Shown one piece after another: positions 9,894-18,147 of a stretch of 64,000 bases of DNA. The number at the start of each line of letters is the position of its first letter. The first letter of the stretch is position 1. This DNA comes from Ignavibacteriales bacterium. Lineage in GTDB: Bacteria; Bacteroidota; Ignavibacteria; Ignavibacteriales; Melioribacteraceae. Location of the stretch: positions 1,550,001 to 1,614,000 of the forward strand of contig JAPLFF010000007.1 of NCBI GenBank assembly GCA_026390775.1. The letters are read 5' to 3'. Made by a program: the position numbers and the translations under genes. The notes beneath the pieces were generated by a model. It was not told the DNA's origin. It ran no database searches and worked only from the letters and a program-made list of their open reading frames with translations.

Positions 9894-12135
9894 TACAGTG
9901 AATAAAAGATTAGTAAACCTTCTGCGTCTTCTTCTTTTTATCATCGTATTAACCTGTTATTCTTCTTTCGCTCAAGACAAAGGAACAATTCGAGGTGTTG
10001 TACGAGACTCTACCACTTTAGAATCATTGCCGTACGGCAACGTTTATATTAAAGAGTTAAATGTTGGTTCATCTACAAACAACAGAGGGTATTTTGTTAT
10101 CAGATCATTACCTGCAGGCAGAAGTTACACGCTAGTTACATCGTATGTCGGTTACAAAACGAAACAATTACATGTTGAGACAAAAGCAGGCGAAGTCACT
10201 GATATAAAAATAGATCTCGCTCCGTCAAGCATTCAGATGAAAACGATCGAGAAAGTTGAGTATCTCGGCAAGCACGAAAACCTTACCGATATAAGCAAAA
10301 CAGTTCTTACACCTAAGGAACTTGAGACTATTCCTAAAAGTGTTGAGACAGATGTATTAAGATCGCTTGCATCGTTACCCGGTGTTCAATCTACAAGCGA
10401 TGTTTCGGCAAAGTTCAATGTGAGGGGCGGAGAGTCCAATCAAAACTTAATTCTCTTAGATGGTATGCCGGTCTATTATCCGTTTCATGCAATCGGTTTA
10501 TTCAGCGTGATGGATCCAGACATAATTAACAGTGTCGAATTCTTCCGCGGGGGTTTTCCTTCAAAGTATGGAAGAGCAATTTCTTCCGTGCTGAACATTA
10601 CCACAAAAGACGGCGATAAAAATAAATATGATGCAAAACTCGGCGCAAGCTTTTTATCTGTTAAAGGAATGATTGAAGGACCGATTCCCGACGGGTCGTT
10701 CTATATTTCCGGAAGAAAAAGTTTATCAAATGAAATTCTCAAGAAGTTTGTTAACAATAACGATCTTCCGGTAGATTTCTACGATCTCGCTTTCAAATTA
10801 AATTATGCAAATCCGGTTTTCTTCTCTGGTTCAAAATTTACTTTTCAAGGATTGACAAGCCAGGATAATCTCATATATTCTGATCCGCATCAGCCGGATT
10901 ACAGCTGGTCGAACAGTGACTGGGGTTTTCATGTATTCACAGTAGGCGAAGTTCCGTTGTTCTTAGATTTTGGGATTACACTAAGCAAGTATAAAAACGA
11001 AATTATTCCGAAGCTTAGCGGATTAAAACCAAAGTCGAATGAAGTAAGCGATTTTACTATGACCACAGATTTCACATACATATTGGATAATAAAGATGAA
11101 ATTAATCTTGGTCTGGATATAAAGTCTGTTACTACACAACTATTCTTGCAAAGTAATCTCGATTTCCGAACCGATGTTGGTTCCGACGGAATAGGTTCCA
11201 ATGCATATCTAAATTATAAATTTCTTAGTCTTTCTAATTTTACGTTGGACGTGGGGACGCGCTTAAATATAAAAGACATTGCTGCCAAAGGAGTATTTGC
11301 GGAACCACGCGTCAATGTAAGTTATATGTTTACACCCGAGCTGATTGCTAAAGCGGCGTTCGGAGTTTTTCAGCAAGAGTTAACTACGATCGAAGATGAG
11401 AGAGAAGTACTATCGTTATTCGATCCGGTAGTGATAGTTCCATCGTATCTAACCAAAACAAGGGCTGAGCATTATATTTTCGGAATCGCTTCCAAATTAT
11501 CCGATTACATTTCAGTGAATGTTGAAAGTTATTACAAGAAGATTAATGCTGCGCCAACACTAAATGAAAATAAAACAAGGTTCGATGAGCCGGATCTTTT
11601 GCTTAGCACCGGGGAATCTTACGGCGGCGAATTACAAACAAAATTTAATTCCGATCTGATAGATGTTACATTGGCTTATACATTGAGTTGGGCGTTTAAG
11701 GAAGTTGATGGCGTAAGATATTCACCGCGTTACGACTCCCGGCATAATCTAAATATTTTGGCAACGATCAAATTGCCGTACGATTGGCAGTTCAGCGCAA
11801 ACTGGGTCTATCACTCAGGATTCCCTTATACTCAGCAAGCGGGCTACTATGATAAGTTGTCGTTGAATGATTTCTTTAACGACTACAAAATCTATGTACT
11901 GTTATTTCCGATCACTTTATTTGGTGCAAAAAACTCTGCAAGATTACCTGATTATCACAGATTGGATTTAAGTTTATCGAAGAAACTTAATTTTGATTTT
12001 ATGAAAATGGATCTGGATATAAGCGCTGTCAACGTATACAACCGTAAAAATATTTTTTACTTTGAACAAAACACCGGCAAAATTGTAAACATGCTTCCTT
12101 TTCTTTTAACGGCAACTGTCAAGGTAGAGTTATGA
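9880..12135 (+). CDS. TonB-dependent receptor with carboxypeptidase-like N-terminal domain
   Basis: 751 residues. A signal peptide (to SSFAQ) is followed by a carboxypeptidase D regulatory-like domain (GTIRGVVRDSTTLESLPYGNV ... SYVGYKT). The plug domain contains SLPGVQS, FNVRGGESNQNLILLDGMPVY and FRGGFPSKYGRAISSVLNI, and a barrel ends at VKVEL. This is the usual architecture of Bacteroidota-type TonB receptors that move large or scarce substrates across the outer membrane. The DUF4249 lipoprotein gene overlaps its stop codon by four bases (ATGA), so the two proteins are translationally coupled and probably form a complex. The start overlaps the end of the DUF5989 gene. No SusD is present, so polysaccharide import of the Sus type is not specifically indicated. 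Confidence 0.9.
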   Translation: MLSSNTVNKRLVNLLRLLLFIIVLTCYSSFAQDKGTIRGVVRDSTTLESLPYGNVYIKELNVGSSTNNRGYFVIRSLPAGRSYTLVTSYVGYKTKQLHVETKAGEVTDIKIDLAPSSIQMKTIEKVEYLGKHENLTDISKTVLTPKELETIPKSVETDVLRSLASLPGVQSTSDVSAKFNVRGGESNQNLILLDGMPVYYPFHAIGLFSVMDPDIINSVEFFRGGFPSKYGRAISSVLNITTKDGDKNKYDAKLGASFLSVKGMIEGPIPDGSFYISGRKSLSNEILKKFVNNNDLPVDFYDLAFKLNYANPVFFSGSKFTFQGLTSQDNLIYSDPHQPDYSWSNSDWGFHVFTVGEVPLFLDFGITLSKYKNEIIPKLSGLKPKSNEVSDFTMTTDFTYILDNKDEINLGLDIKSVTTQLFLQSNLDFRTDVGSDGIGSNAYLNYKFLSLSNFTLDVGTRLNIKDIAAKGVFAEPRVNVSYMFTPELIAKAAFGVFQQELTTIEDEREVLSLFDPVVIVPSYLTKTRAEHYIFGIASKLSDYISVNVESYYKKINAAPTLNENKTRFDEPDLLLSTGESYGGELQTKFNSDLIDVTLAYTLSWAFKEVDGVRYSPRYDSRHNLNILATIKLPYDWQFSANWVYHSGFPYTQQAGYYDKLSLNDFFNDYKIYVLLFPITLFGAKNSARLPDYHRLDLSLSKKLNFDFMKMDLDISAVNVYNRKNIFYFEQNTGKIVNMLPFLLTATVKVEL

Positions 12136-13121
12136 AAAAAACAACATATTACTTAGTAATACTTGCTTTGACAGGTTTATCAATCAGTTGCGAGGAAACT
12201 TTTTCCCCAAAAGGTGAATTGCAGAATAAGTATTCCATTAATCTCATCTTAAGAAGTGATACTACGTTTCAGACGGCTTACATTTCCAAAGCTTACGACG
12301 TACAAGGATTCGATCCTCAAAAGTTAACAACAGATCCGGCAGTTGATGGAGCGGTCATTTCGCTCAAGTATTCAGATTCGCCAAAGCAGTATTTTTTCAG
12401 AGATACTGTTGACAACGGAAATATTAATACAAGATTCAACACTCCGGCAAAATATTATTACATCAAAAATTTTAGACCGGTTTACGGTAAACAAATTGAG
12501 TTAAATGTTGCATTGCCGGATGGACAGAAACTTTTATCAGTCACAAATGTACCGGAAGGAATTTATTTTGATGAAGCCAAAACTCTTCCGTTCCTTCCCG
12601 GCCCATTTATCGGGAACGATACGGTATATATAAACGTGGTTTGGAAAAACAGCAATTCCAACACCGCGAAGACTGCAAGGGCATATTTAAATTATTACCA
12701 CAAAGAACTCAATGGCGATACGGTGGGATTTGTAAAGAGGGTTCCAGTTGCAATGGACATTTCCGGGAGCGATACTTCTTATGTTATGAGTAAGAGCGTA
12801 TTTGAGAATAAGGTACAAATACCAAGAAAATTATTAGATATAGCATTAAGGCAAATCTCGGCGGGAGATTCTAAAAAAGGAAGGTACTTAATAGGTACTC
12901 TTAATGTAGAGATCATGGTGTTAGACGACAATCTTTCAAAATATTTTTCGTCGGAACAATTTTTCAATTACGGATTCACAGTGAGAAACTTTCCCGCCGA
13001 TTTTACAGACATAACCGGCGGCTTCGGATTTTTCGGGTCATACTCTTACACAAAAAGAGTAATCCAATTCGATCCGAAATATCTGATTAGCGCTTACGGT
13101 TATCTCGGCTATCAGAAATAA
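12132..13121 (+). CDS. DUF4249 outer-membrane lipoprotein, partner of the upstream TonB receptor
   Basis: 329 residues with a type II lipoprotein signal (LTGLSISC, lipidated Cys20). It is followed by the DUF4249 pattern: an early beta-rich domain with VDGAVISLKYSD and YYIKNFRPVYGKQIELNV, and a C-terminal GGFGFFGSYS segment just before the end, which is highly characteristic of the family. DUF4249 genes usually sit right after a TonB-dependent receptor; here the genes overlap as ATGA. The family's function is not established; by position it is likely a surface lipoprotein that captures the receptor's substrate, by analogy to SusD. Confidence 0.85.
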   Translation: MKKTTYYLVILALTGLSISCEETFSPKGELQNKYSINLILRSDTTFQTAYISKAYDVQGFDPQKLTTDPAVDGAVISLKYSDSPKQYFFRDTVDNGNINTRFNTPAKYYYIKNFRPVYGKQIELNVALPDGQKLLSVTNVPEGIYFDEAKTLPFLPGPFIGNDTVYINVVWKNSNSNTAKTARAYLNYYHKELNGDTVGFVKRVPVAMDISGSDTSYVMSKSVFENKVQIPRKLLDIALRQISAGDSKKGRYLIGTLNVEIMVLDDNLSKYFSSEQFFNYGFTVRNFPADFTDITGGFGFFGSYSYTKRVIQFDPKYLISAYGYLGYQK

Positions 13122-13125
13122 AATT

Positions 13126-14967
13126 CTATTCGCTTTTTAAAATCATTATCTGATACGGTTTTAATTCAAAATTAAAATTTCCTTTAACCGGCCTGATCAT
13201 ATTTCCGTTAATCAAATCCGTATAAGAATTATTATCTAACATGAATTTATTTTTTACTAAAGAAATTTTGTTTGGTGACGAGTTATTATTTAGAATGATG
13301 AAGATCTTATCACCCTTGAACTCACGAGAGAAACCGAGAATTTTTTTATTCTCATCAATTACGTTAAACTTAATATCACCAAGGGCTAATACTTTATTTT
13401 GCGTTCTGATAGCGATAATTTTTTTGTACCAATCAAAAATATTTTTATCAAACTCAACTTCATCTTTTACACGCGGCAATCCGAAAGGATGATTAGTTTC
13501 AGTATCATAATTTAATTCAGGCCACACCATTGGTTTACGGCAATCAGGATCATCTCCGCCCCACATTCCGGCTTCATCGCCATAGTAAACTTGTGGTGCA
13601 CCCGGAAGCATAAACTGTAAACCTACAACCAGCTTTTGTTTTAATCTCTCTTGATCTGTTGGTTTTCGCACATCATAATTTTTATTGTTGGATGGATTGC
13701 CGTCATGGTCATACCACAAATCGGGGTTCACGATCATTGAAGAAACACGTTCAACATCGTGGCTGTCGAGCAAATTCATCATCACATAATTATTTTCTAT
13801 AGGATATTTTTTGTAAAGTGTGTTCAATGAATCAATGAATCCTTGGGGTCCTATCTGGTCTTTCTTGTTGAGAACAAATTCTTTGAGTGCACGAGCAAAA
13901 CGATAATTCATTACAGCATCAAACTCGTCGCCATGCAACCATGGTCCGGCATCCATCATTTTATCTTTCTGCCAATCGTCCCAGAAAATTTCTCCTACAA
14001 TGTAAGCATCAGAATTAATTTCCTTAACCCATGTTCTAAAAGTTTTCCAGAAATTATGATTCACTTGTTCGGCAACATCGAGCCGCCAGCCGTCAATTCC
14101 ATCCGAAGGATTTCCGTTGGGCTCCATCCATCGTTTAATGATTGCATGAATATGTTCTTTTGGCCCGGATACAATTCCGTTTTCATCTTGACGGAATCTC
14201 GGTAGATCTTTTATACCAGCCCAGCCCTCATAATCGAATTCATTTTTAGGCGTGTTTGGATCGTCCCATGATTTTATTACGAACCAATCTTTGTGTTTTG
14301 ACTTCTGCTGATTCTTAACTACATCTTTGAAAGCCCAGAATGTTGTTCCCACATGATTGAAGACACCATCAATGATAATTTTTATTCCACGTTTATGACA
14401 TTCACTGATAAGTTTTAGAAAAAGTTTGTCTGCTGTTGTCCATTTCCAGGTTGAAGAATCATCAGGATTTTCTTGCGTCCAGAGTTCTCTATCCTTTTCG
14501 GGATTCGGACCAAAATTATTATCAATGTGATGATACATTGAAGCATCATATTTATGCAAAGATGGCGATTCAAAAATTGGGTTAAGATAAATTGCATTTA
14601 TACCAAGTTGCTTTAGGTAATCAAGTTTATTTAAGATGCCTTGTAAATCGCCGCCATATCTTCTAACACCGGCATTCCAATAAAAATCATGACCGTCTTT
14701 TACTTCCCATGGCTGTAGCTTATACCAATCAGAAGTCCAAGGATGAATCTGCCATCCTGCAGGTACGTCGTAAGGCCAGCCGCCTTCTAAATCGATCGGT
14801 TTAGGATCGTTGGATTTATCTCCGTTGAAAAATCTTTCCGGAAAAATTTGGTACCAGATTGCTTGTTTAGTCCATGCCGGGACTTTAATTATATGTTGTG
14901 AATTAACGATAGTATTAATGGAAATAATAATTAGAAATAGATAAACGATAAATCTTTGTAATGACAT
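13126..14967 (-). CDS. Exported GH13 alpha-amylase family glycosidase
   Basis: 613 residues with a signal peptide (about 1-23, ending VNSQ). All four GH13 motifs are present: region I DGVFNH at about 200-205; region II GWRLDVAE with nucleophile Asp297; region III VGEIFWD with acid/base Glu326; region IV LLDSHD with Asp404. The start IWYQIFPERFFNGD and the GYGGDLQGI-like region (RRYGGDLQGILNKLDYL) resemble the cyclomaltodextrinase, neopullulanase and maltogenic amylase group, but no long N-terminal CBM34 domain is seen. It should hydrolyse alpha-glucans in the periplasm or outside the cell. ATG start with GAGG five bases upstream. It converges on the TonB receptor/DUF4249 pair, only four bases from its stop, with no clear terminator between. 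Confidence 0.9.
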   Translation of the reverse strand: MSLQRFIVYLFLIIISINTIVNSQHIIKVPAWTKQAIWYQIFPERFFNGDKSNDPKPIDLEGGWPYDVPAGWQIHPWTSDWYKLQPWEVKDGHDFYWNAGVRRYGGDLQGILNKLDYLKQLGINAIYLNPIFESPSLHKYDASMYHHIDNNFGPNPEKDRELWTQENPDDSSTWKWTTADKLFLKLISECHKRGIKIIIDGVFNHVGTTFWAFKDVVKNQQKSKHKDWFVIKSWDDPNTPKNEFDYEGWAGIKDLPRFRQDENGIVSGPKEHIHAIIKRWMEPNGNPSDGIDGWRLDVAEQVNHNFWKTFRTWVKEINSDAYIVGEIFWDDWQKDKMMDAGPWLHGDEFDAVMNYRFARALKEFVLNKKDQIGPQGFIDSLNTLYKKYPIENNYVMMNLLDSHDVERVSSMIVNPDLWYDHDGNPSNNKNYDVRKPTDQERLKQKLVVGLQFMLPGAPQVYYGDEAGMWGGDDPDCRKPMVWPELNYDTETNHPFGLPRVKDEVEFDKNIFDWYKKIIAIRTQNKVLALGDIKFNVIDENKKILGFSREFKGDKIFIILNNNSSPNKISLVKNKFMLDNNSYTDLINGNMIRPVKGNFNFELKPYQIMILKSE

Positions 14968-15110
14968 TATAACCTCAGAAATAAATGATTCGATAATTAA
15001 ATATATTGAATAACATGTATGAATAAAATTTTTTTGACATTATTGCGGAAATGGAGAAATAAAATTTTTTTTCTTATTGTTGTGAGCGTTTTTTAAGAAA
15101 ATGTATTTAG

Positions 15111-15123
15111 AACGGAGAGTTGG
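15111..15123 (+). repeat. 13-bp copy of the tRNA-Ser 5' end
   Basis: AACGGAGAGTTGG here is identical to 15443-15455, which contains the first ten bases of tRNA-Ser. The two copies are 332 bp apart and flank three hairpins plus the GIY-YIG gene. This looks like the direct repeat left by insertion of that segment into the tRNA 5' end. Confidence 0.6.
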
Positions 15124-15190
15124 TCCCGCAGGGCGGGATAAACTTCGTCCCCGCATACGGGGTAAAGGTTGCTTGTCCCGCTTTGCGGGA
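15124..15190 (+). repeat. Three tandem GC-rich mini-hairpins
   Basis: TCCCGC-AGG-GCGGGA (15124-15138), CCCCG-CATA-CGGGG (15149-15162) and TCCCGC-TTT-GCGGGA (15176-15190) lie in a row upstream of the GIY-YIG gene, in otherwise AT-rich sequence. A fourth copy of the first type (TCCCGC-AAG-GCGGGA) occurs near 30239-30253, just before a GTTAGGC box. No T-runs follow, so they are not ordinary terminators. Confidence 0.6.
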
Positions 15191-15206
15191 AATGCAGCGG
15201 TAGAAT

Positions 15207-15467
15207 ATGTATTCTGTTTATATTCTTGAAAGTAATAATTCGAATAGACATTATATAAGTTGTTCTGATAATGTGGAACGAAGATTAGCGGAACATAATA
15301 AAGGTAAAGTTTCATCTACAAGAGCATTCGTGCCTTGGAAAGTTGTTTACACTGAAGTCTTTGAAAATAAATCTCAAGCTTTTAGCAGAGAAAAAGAAAT
15401 TAAATCTTATAAGTCAGGATTTAAATTCAAAGAATTAATAAAAACGGAGAGTTGGCAGAGTGGTTGA
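15207..15467 (+). CDS. GIY-YIG nuclease family protein whose end reads into tRNA-Ser
   Basis: 86 residues of the small standalone GIY-YIG type: MYSVYILES (GIY position is VYI), HYIS (the YIG position has Ser for Gly), NVERRLAEHNKGKVSSTRAFVPW, then FENKSQAFSREKEIKSYKSG. The arginine-containing ERRL helix and the catalytic-type glutamate in SREKEIKS are present; the YIG Gly to Ser change may weaken activity. The last seven codons (TESWQSG and stop) are encoded by the first bases of tRNA-Ser, which starts at 15446. Such genes abutting tRNA genes recur in Bacteroidota. With the 13-bp copy of the tRNA 5' end upstream, the gene looks like part of an inserted unit. Role: probably a structure-specific or homing-like endonuclease; unproven. 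Confidence 0.8.
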   Translation: MYSVYILESNNSNRHYISCSDNVERRLAEHNKGKVSSTRAFVPWKVVYTEVFENKSQAFSREKEIKSYKSGFKFKELIKTESWQSG

Positions 15468-15535
15468 ATGCGGCGGTCTTGAAAACCGTTATAGATGCAA
15501 GTCTATCCGGGGTTCGAATCCCTGACTCTCCGCCA
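15446..15535 (+). tRNA. tRNA-Ser (anticodon UGA), CCA encoded
   Basis: Acceptor GGAGAGT (15446-15452) pairs with ACTCTCC (15525-15531), discriminator G 15532, CCA 15533-15535. The anticodon loop CTTGAAA gives TGA at 15480-15482, read as serine (UCA). A long variable arm (ATAGATGCAAGTCTAT) and a T-loop GGTTCGAATCC are typical of class II tRNA-Ser. The GIY-YIG gene overlaps the first 22 bases. A terminator follows at 15544. Its 3' end recurs at 24595 and, shorter, at 42980. Confidence 0.95.
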
Positions 15536-15591
15536 AGAAAAATAAAACCTCGATTATAGCAAATGAATGCTGTTTTCGAGGTTTTTGTTTT
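15519..15591 (+). repeat. attL-like repeat: tRNA-Ser 3' end plus its terminator
   Basis: About 73 bp covering the last bases of tRNA-Ser and the following hairpin are repeated in direct orientation at 24595-24668 with about five differences and a small indel. A duplicated tRNA 3' end is the usual mark of integrase-mediated insertion at a tRNA gene; the intact tRNA is at this end. Confidence 0.65.
15544..15588 (+). terminator. Terminator of tRNA-Ser
   Basis: AAAACCTCGA (15544-15553) pairs with TCGAGGTTTTT (15576-15586) around a 22-base loop and ends in T residues. The same hairpin is carried in the repeat copy at 24625-24667. Confidence 0.8.
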
Positions 15592-15612
15592 CTAGAGGGG
15601 TCTGCCTAGACG

Positions 15613-16929
15613 TGTCCATATTCAATATTCCATCCGTCTCTATTTTTGACTGAATATTAAAATAATTATTGTTTCAATCAGTGATAAGGACGAAAAATTT
15701 CGAGAAGTACTAACATAAATTTGTCAAAAAATTATTGTCTTGTTACAGTTTTAGTCGAAAAGAATATAACCTTTGGTCGATCAGCGAAGATTTTTAACGC
15801 AGATTAAAATTAAAGAATTAATTACGCAACTTTCCTAAAGTAGAAGTTATGCAATCCATTGGCAACAGCAACTTTCTCAATCTTGCCAATTACATGAACA
15901 ATTCTTGATTCGGGAGAATCTTTATTCAACCCAAGATGAGTTCGTTGATGATTGTAATAACGAAAATATTCTTTCAGAAGCTTACGAAGATGATTTTCAT
16001 TTATTACAACTAGATGATCAAGAAACTCTCTTCTAATACTATCAATAACTCTTTCAACATATCCATTCTGCCATGGTGATCGATATGCAGTAACAATTTC
16101 ACGAACACCAAAGTCTGAAACACTTTGTTTAAATAAATTACCAAATCTACAGTCACGATCTCTAATCAAGTATTTAGGAATATCAGAATCATAAAATGCA
16201 TTCTTAAGTTGTTGTGTAGCCCATTCAGAAGTTGGATTAGCAGTAATATTAAAGTGAATAATCTTTCGTCTCCCATGAGAGAGAAAGACTAAAACATGTA
16301 ACAACTTGAAATTAATAGTAGGGACACAAAAGAAGTCGATTGAAATAATTTCAGAGACATGGTTTTTAAGAAAAGTTTTCCAACGTTGTCCAGTTTTATT
16401 ATACTTATCCTTCGGAGTATATCTCCAAACAGTCACTTGCGAAATATCATAACCGAGTTTTAGAATTTCTCCGTGTATTCGAGGTACACCCCACATTGGA
16501 TTCTCGGTTGCAATCCTTTTAATGAGTTCAATTTGTTCTATCGGAACCTTTGGTCTTCCTGAATAATTCTTACTTTTCCATCGCAAATAAATATTAAAAC
16601 CTTTTCTGTGTCATCTGATAACTGTTTCTGGTTTAATGATGATTAGACTATTTCGCCACTTACAGAAGATTTTTCGAATGAATAGGAAGAAGAGCTGATC
16701 ACGCTTTCTCATATGGATTCTCTTTGAGGATCTGCTTAAGATTTCAAGTTGTTTTCTAAGAAAGATTATTTCCAATTGTAGTTGTGTTCTTGATTTGAAG
16801 AGGCCAAGTAAAAAACATAATAAATATTTAAGCATAATGAGCCTGACAAGTTAATTCTCGGAGAGCAAAAATATGGCTTTTCGATTTGAAAGATTGATTT
16901 TTTGATGGACGGGATTTTGAAAAGCCACA
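15613..16929 (-). mobile_element. IS element (integrase-core, IS481-like), about 1.3 kb, transposase interrupted
   Basis: Proposed ends are TGTCCATATTCAATATTCC on the left and, as reverse complement, TGTGGCTTTTCAAAATCCCG on the right. These imperfect inverted repeats agree at TGT, TTCAA and the following CC positions. Better-matched versions of the same ends (TGTCCATATCCAAAAC against TGTGGCTATTCAAAAC) bound the deleted copies elsewhere in the window. The transposase is read on the minus strand from 16835 to 15822, leaving about 210 bp of noncoding sequence at its 3' side and 94 bp at its 5' side. I see no clear target-site duplication. The exact ends are inferred from comparison among copies. 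Confidence 0.7.
15822..16835 (-). pseudogene. Integrase-core DDE transposase with one in-frame TGA stop
   Basis: The reading frame from 16835 (MLKYLLCFLLGLFKSRTQLQ) is interrupted at 16611-16613 by TGA directly after IKPETVIR, where this family normally has Trp (RWHR...GF). The frame then continues unbroken to 15822, so a single TGG to TGA change explains it; there is no frameshift. The remainder holds the full rve/DDE core: SIDFF (first Asp), LIRDRD (second Asp) and QNGYVERVIDS (Glu), plus the YNHQRTHLGL motif. Total length would be 337 codons, normal for the family. The N-terminal helical region matches that of transposases found in many Bacteroidota and Ignavibacteria. The downstream part could start at an internal ATG (16586) but would lack the DNA-binding region, so I call it a pseudogene. 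Confidence 0.85.
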
Positions 16930-17089
16930 AAGCTGAATAAGATAAGCCTCGGAATAAGAGGCTATTTTTTAAAAATGACATTTGGACATGTTGACAAAAC
17001 TAATTTTGTTGTGGTTCCCGACACAACCTAAACACCTCAAGTGTTATTATTCTCCTAATCATACCAGACTTTACTAATTGATAGATTTA

Positions 17090-17310
17090 ATTTTTTATTT
17101 TATTTTGCAATTGTAACAAAGACAAACTCACAATGGGTCATCAATTTCAATATATCTTTTCCTCTCAGCTCTCGCGAATTATTAGTCGTAAAATTTAATA
17201 TAAATAAAAACTAATAGTATTCCTTTTTCTGTCTGGATTGGGCTTGCACAATAATTTGTGAGCCAAAATTTAGTCCGATATCTCTAATTTGTAGGAAGGA
17301 TGATAGTAGT
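17090..17310 (+). repeat. Leader-type repeat, copy 1 (upstream of a T9SS cargo gene)
   Basis: About 220 bp that align, with gaps and many substitutions, to 20378-20598. Shared landmarks in the same order are TTTTTTATTTTA, AACAAAGA, ATATCTTTTCCT, CTCGCGAATTA followed by AGTCGTAA, a run near AAAACT, and GTGAGC. It lies upstream of the gene at 17386. No ORF is shared. It might be a duplicated promoter/leader or the relic of a larger repeat. Confidence 0.55.
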
Positions 17311-17385
17311 ATAGCTCGGCCAGTCCGAATAGAACATCTGAGATAAGTCAAGATAAAGTTCTTTGCTTTTAAAAGGAGGGTTACT

Positions 17386-18135
17386 ATGAAACGATCATGC
17401 TTTTTAGTGATTTCAATTATTTTGATATTACAATTCGGAAACAATACTTGTACTGTAGCACAAACATTCGATTTGAATCCAGTTCATGCAATAATAACAA
17501 ATAATCTAACAATAGATATTCTGGGAATGATTACCATGCCAGGAATTACTGACCACGCCGGAAATGGTTCTCTTATCAGCGCTGCGTTGTACTTAACCAA
17601 TGCAGATTTGCCATATCCTTCAAATGATCCAAGGCAGAACCAAGTAGCAATTATAGTAGCTGATTTTTATTTACAAGTGGGCACTACGTATGAATATAGA
17701 GCAACAGTAAACGGAAATCTTCTACCAGCTGGTAATTATAATTTTTGTTATCGGTATACAATTAATGGGACATCATATTTGGGAGGCGCTCAAGGTGATC
17801 CGGGGTATTTTCATGTAGGGATATTATCTGTTATTACTTCAGTTGAGAATTTGAAGGAAATACCAGTTAGTTATATGTTATCACAAAATTACCCAAATCC
17901 GTTTAATCCAAGTACAATTATAAATTATCAGTTACCTATTGCAGGTTTTGTTTCACTTAAAGTTTATAATGTTTTGGGAAAAGAAGTTGCAATACTTGTA
18001 AATGAATATAAGCAGGCTGGAAATCACTATTCAACATTTAGTATAACGAATAATTCAATTTCAAGCGGAGTTTATTTCTATAAGTTAACAACCCCAAACT
18101 TCTCAGACACAAAAAAATTAGTTATAGAAAAATAA
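17386..18135 (+). CDS. Short T9SS-exported protein, function unknown
   Basis: 249 residues with a strong ribosome site (AAAGGAGGG) seven bases before the ATG. A signal peptide ends near TVAQ. Residues 30-160 are a small beta-rich domain that I do not recognise (TFDLNPVHAIITNNLTIDI ... GNGSLISAALYLTNADLP ... TYEYRATVNGNLLPAGNYNFCYRY). The last 80 residues are a canonical type IX sorting domain: SQNYPNPFNPSTIINYQLP, VSLKVYNVLGKEV, SGVYFYKLTT, then KKLVIEK. The next gene starts 12 bp downstream and is also a T9SS cargo, so the two probably form an operon. Both lie in the island bounded by tRNA-Ser 3' repeats. Confidence 0.8.
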   Translation: MKRSCFLVISIILILQFGNNTCTVAQTFDLNPVHAIITNNLTIDILGMITMPGITDHAGNGSLISAALYLTNADLPYPSNDPRQNQVAIIVADFYLQVGTTYEYRATVNGNLLPAGNYNFCYRYTINGTSYLGGAQGDPGYFHVGILSVITSVENLKEIPVSYMLSQNYPNPFNPSTIINYQLPIAGFVSLKVYNVLGKEVAILVNEYKQAGNHYSTFSITNNSISSGVYFYKLTTPNFSDTKKLVIEK

Positions 18136-18147
18136 GTTGAGTTTGAA

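Noticed and set aside
15040-15315. Minus-strand frame of 91 codons over the hairpins before GIY-YIG
   Set aside because: It covers palindromes and overlaps the real GIY-YIG gene; no family resemblance or ribosome site.
16933-16988. Right IS border placed at the TGGACA near 16983
   Set aside because: Comparison with the deleted copies puts the true inverted repeat at GGACGGGATTTTGAAAAGCC, ending near 16929; TGGACA agrees over six bases only.
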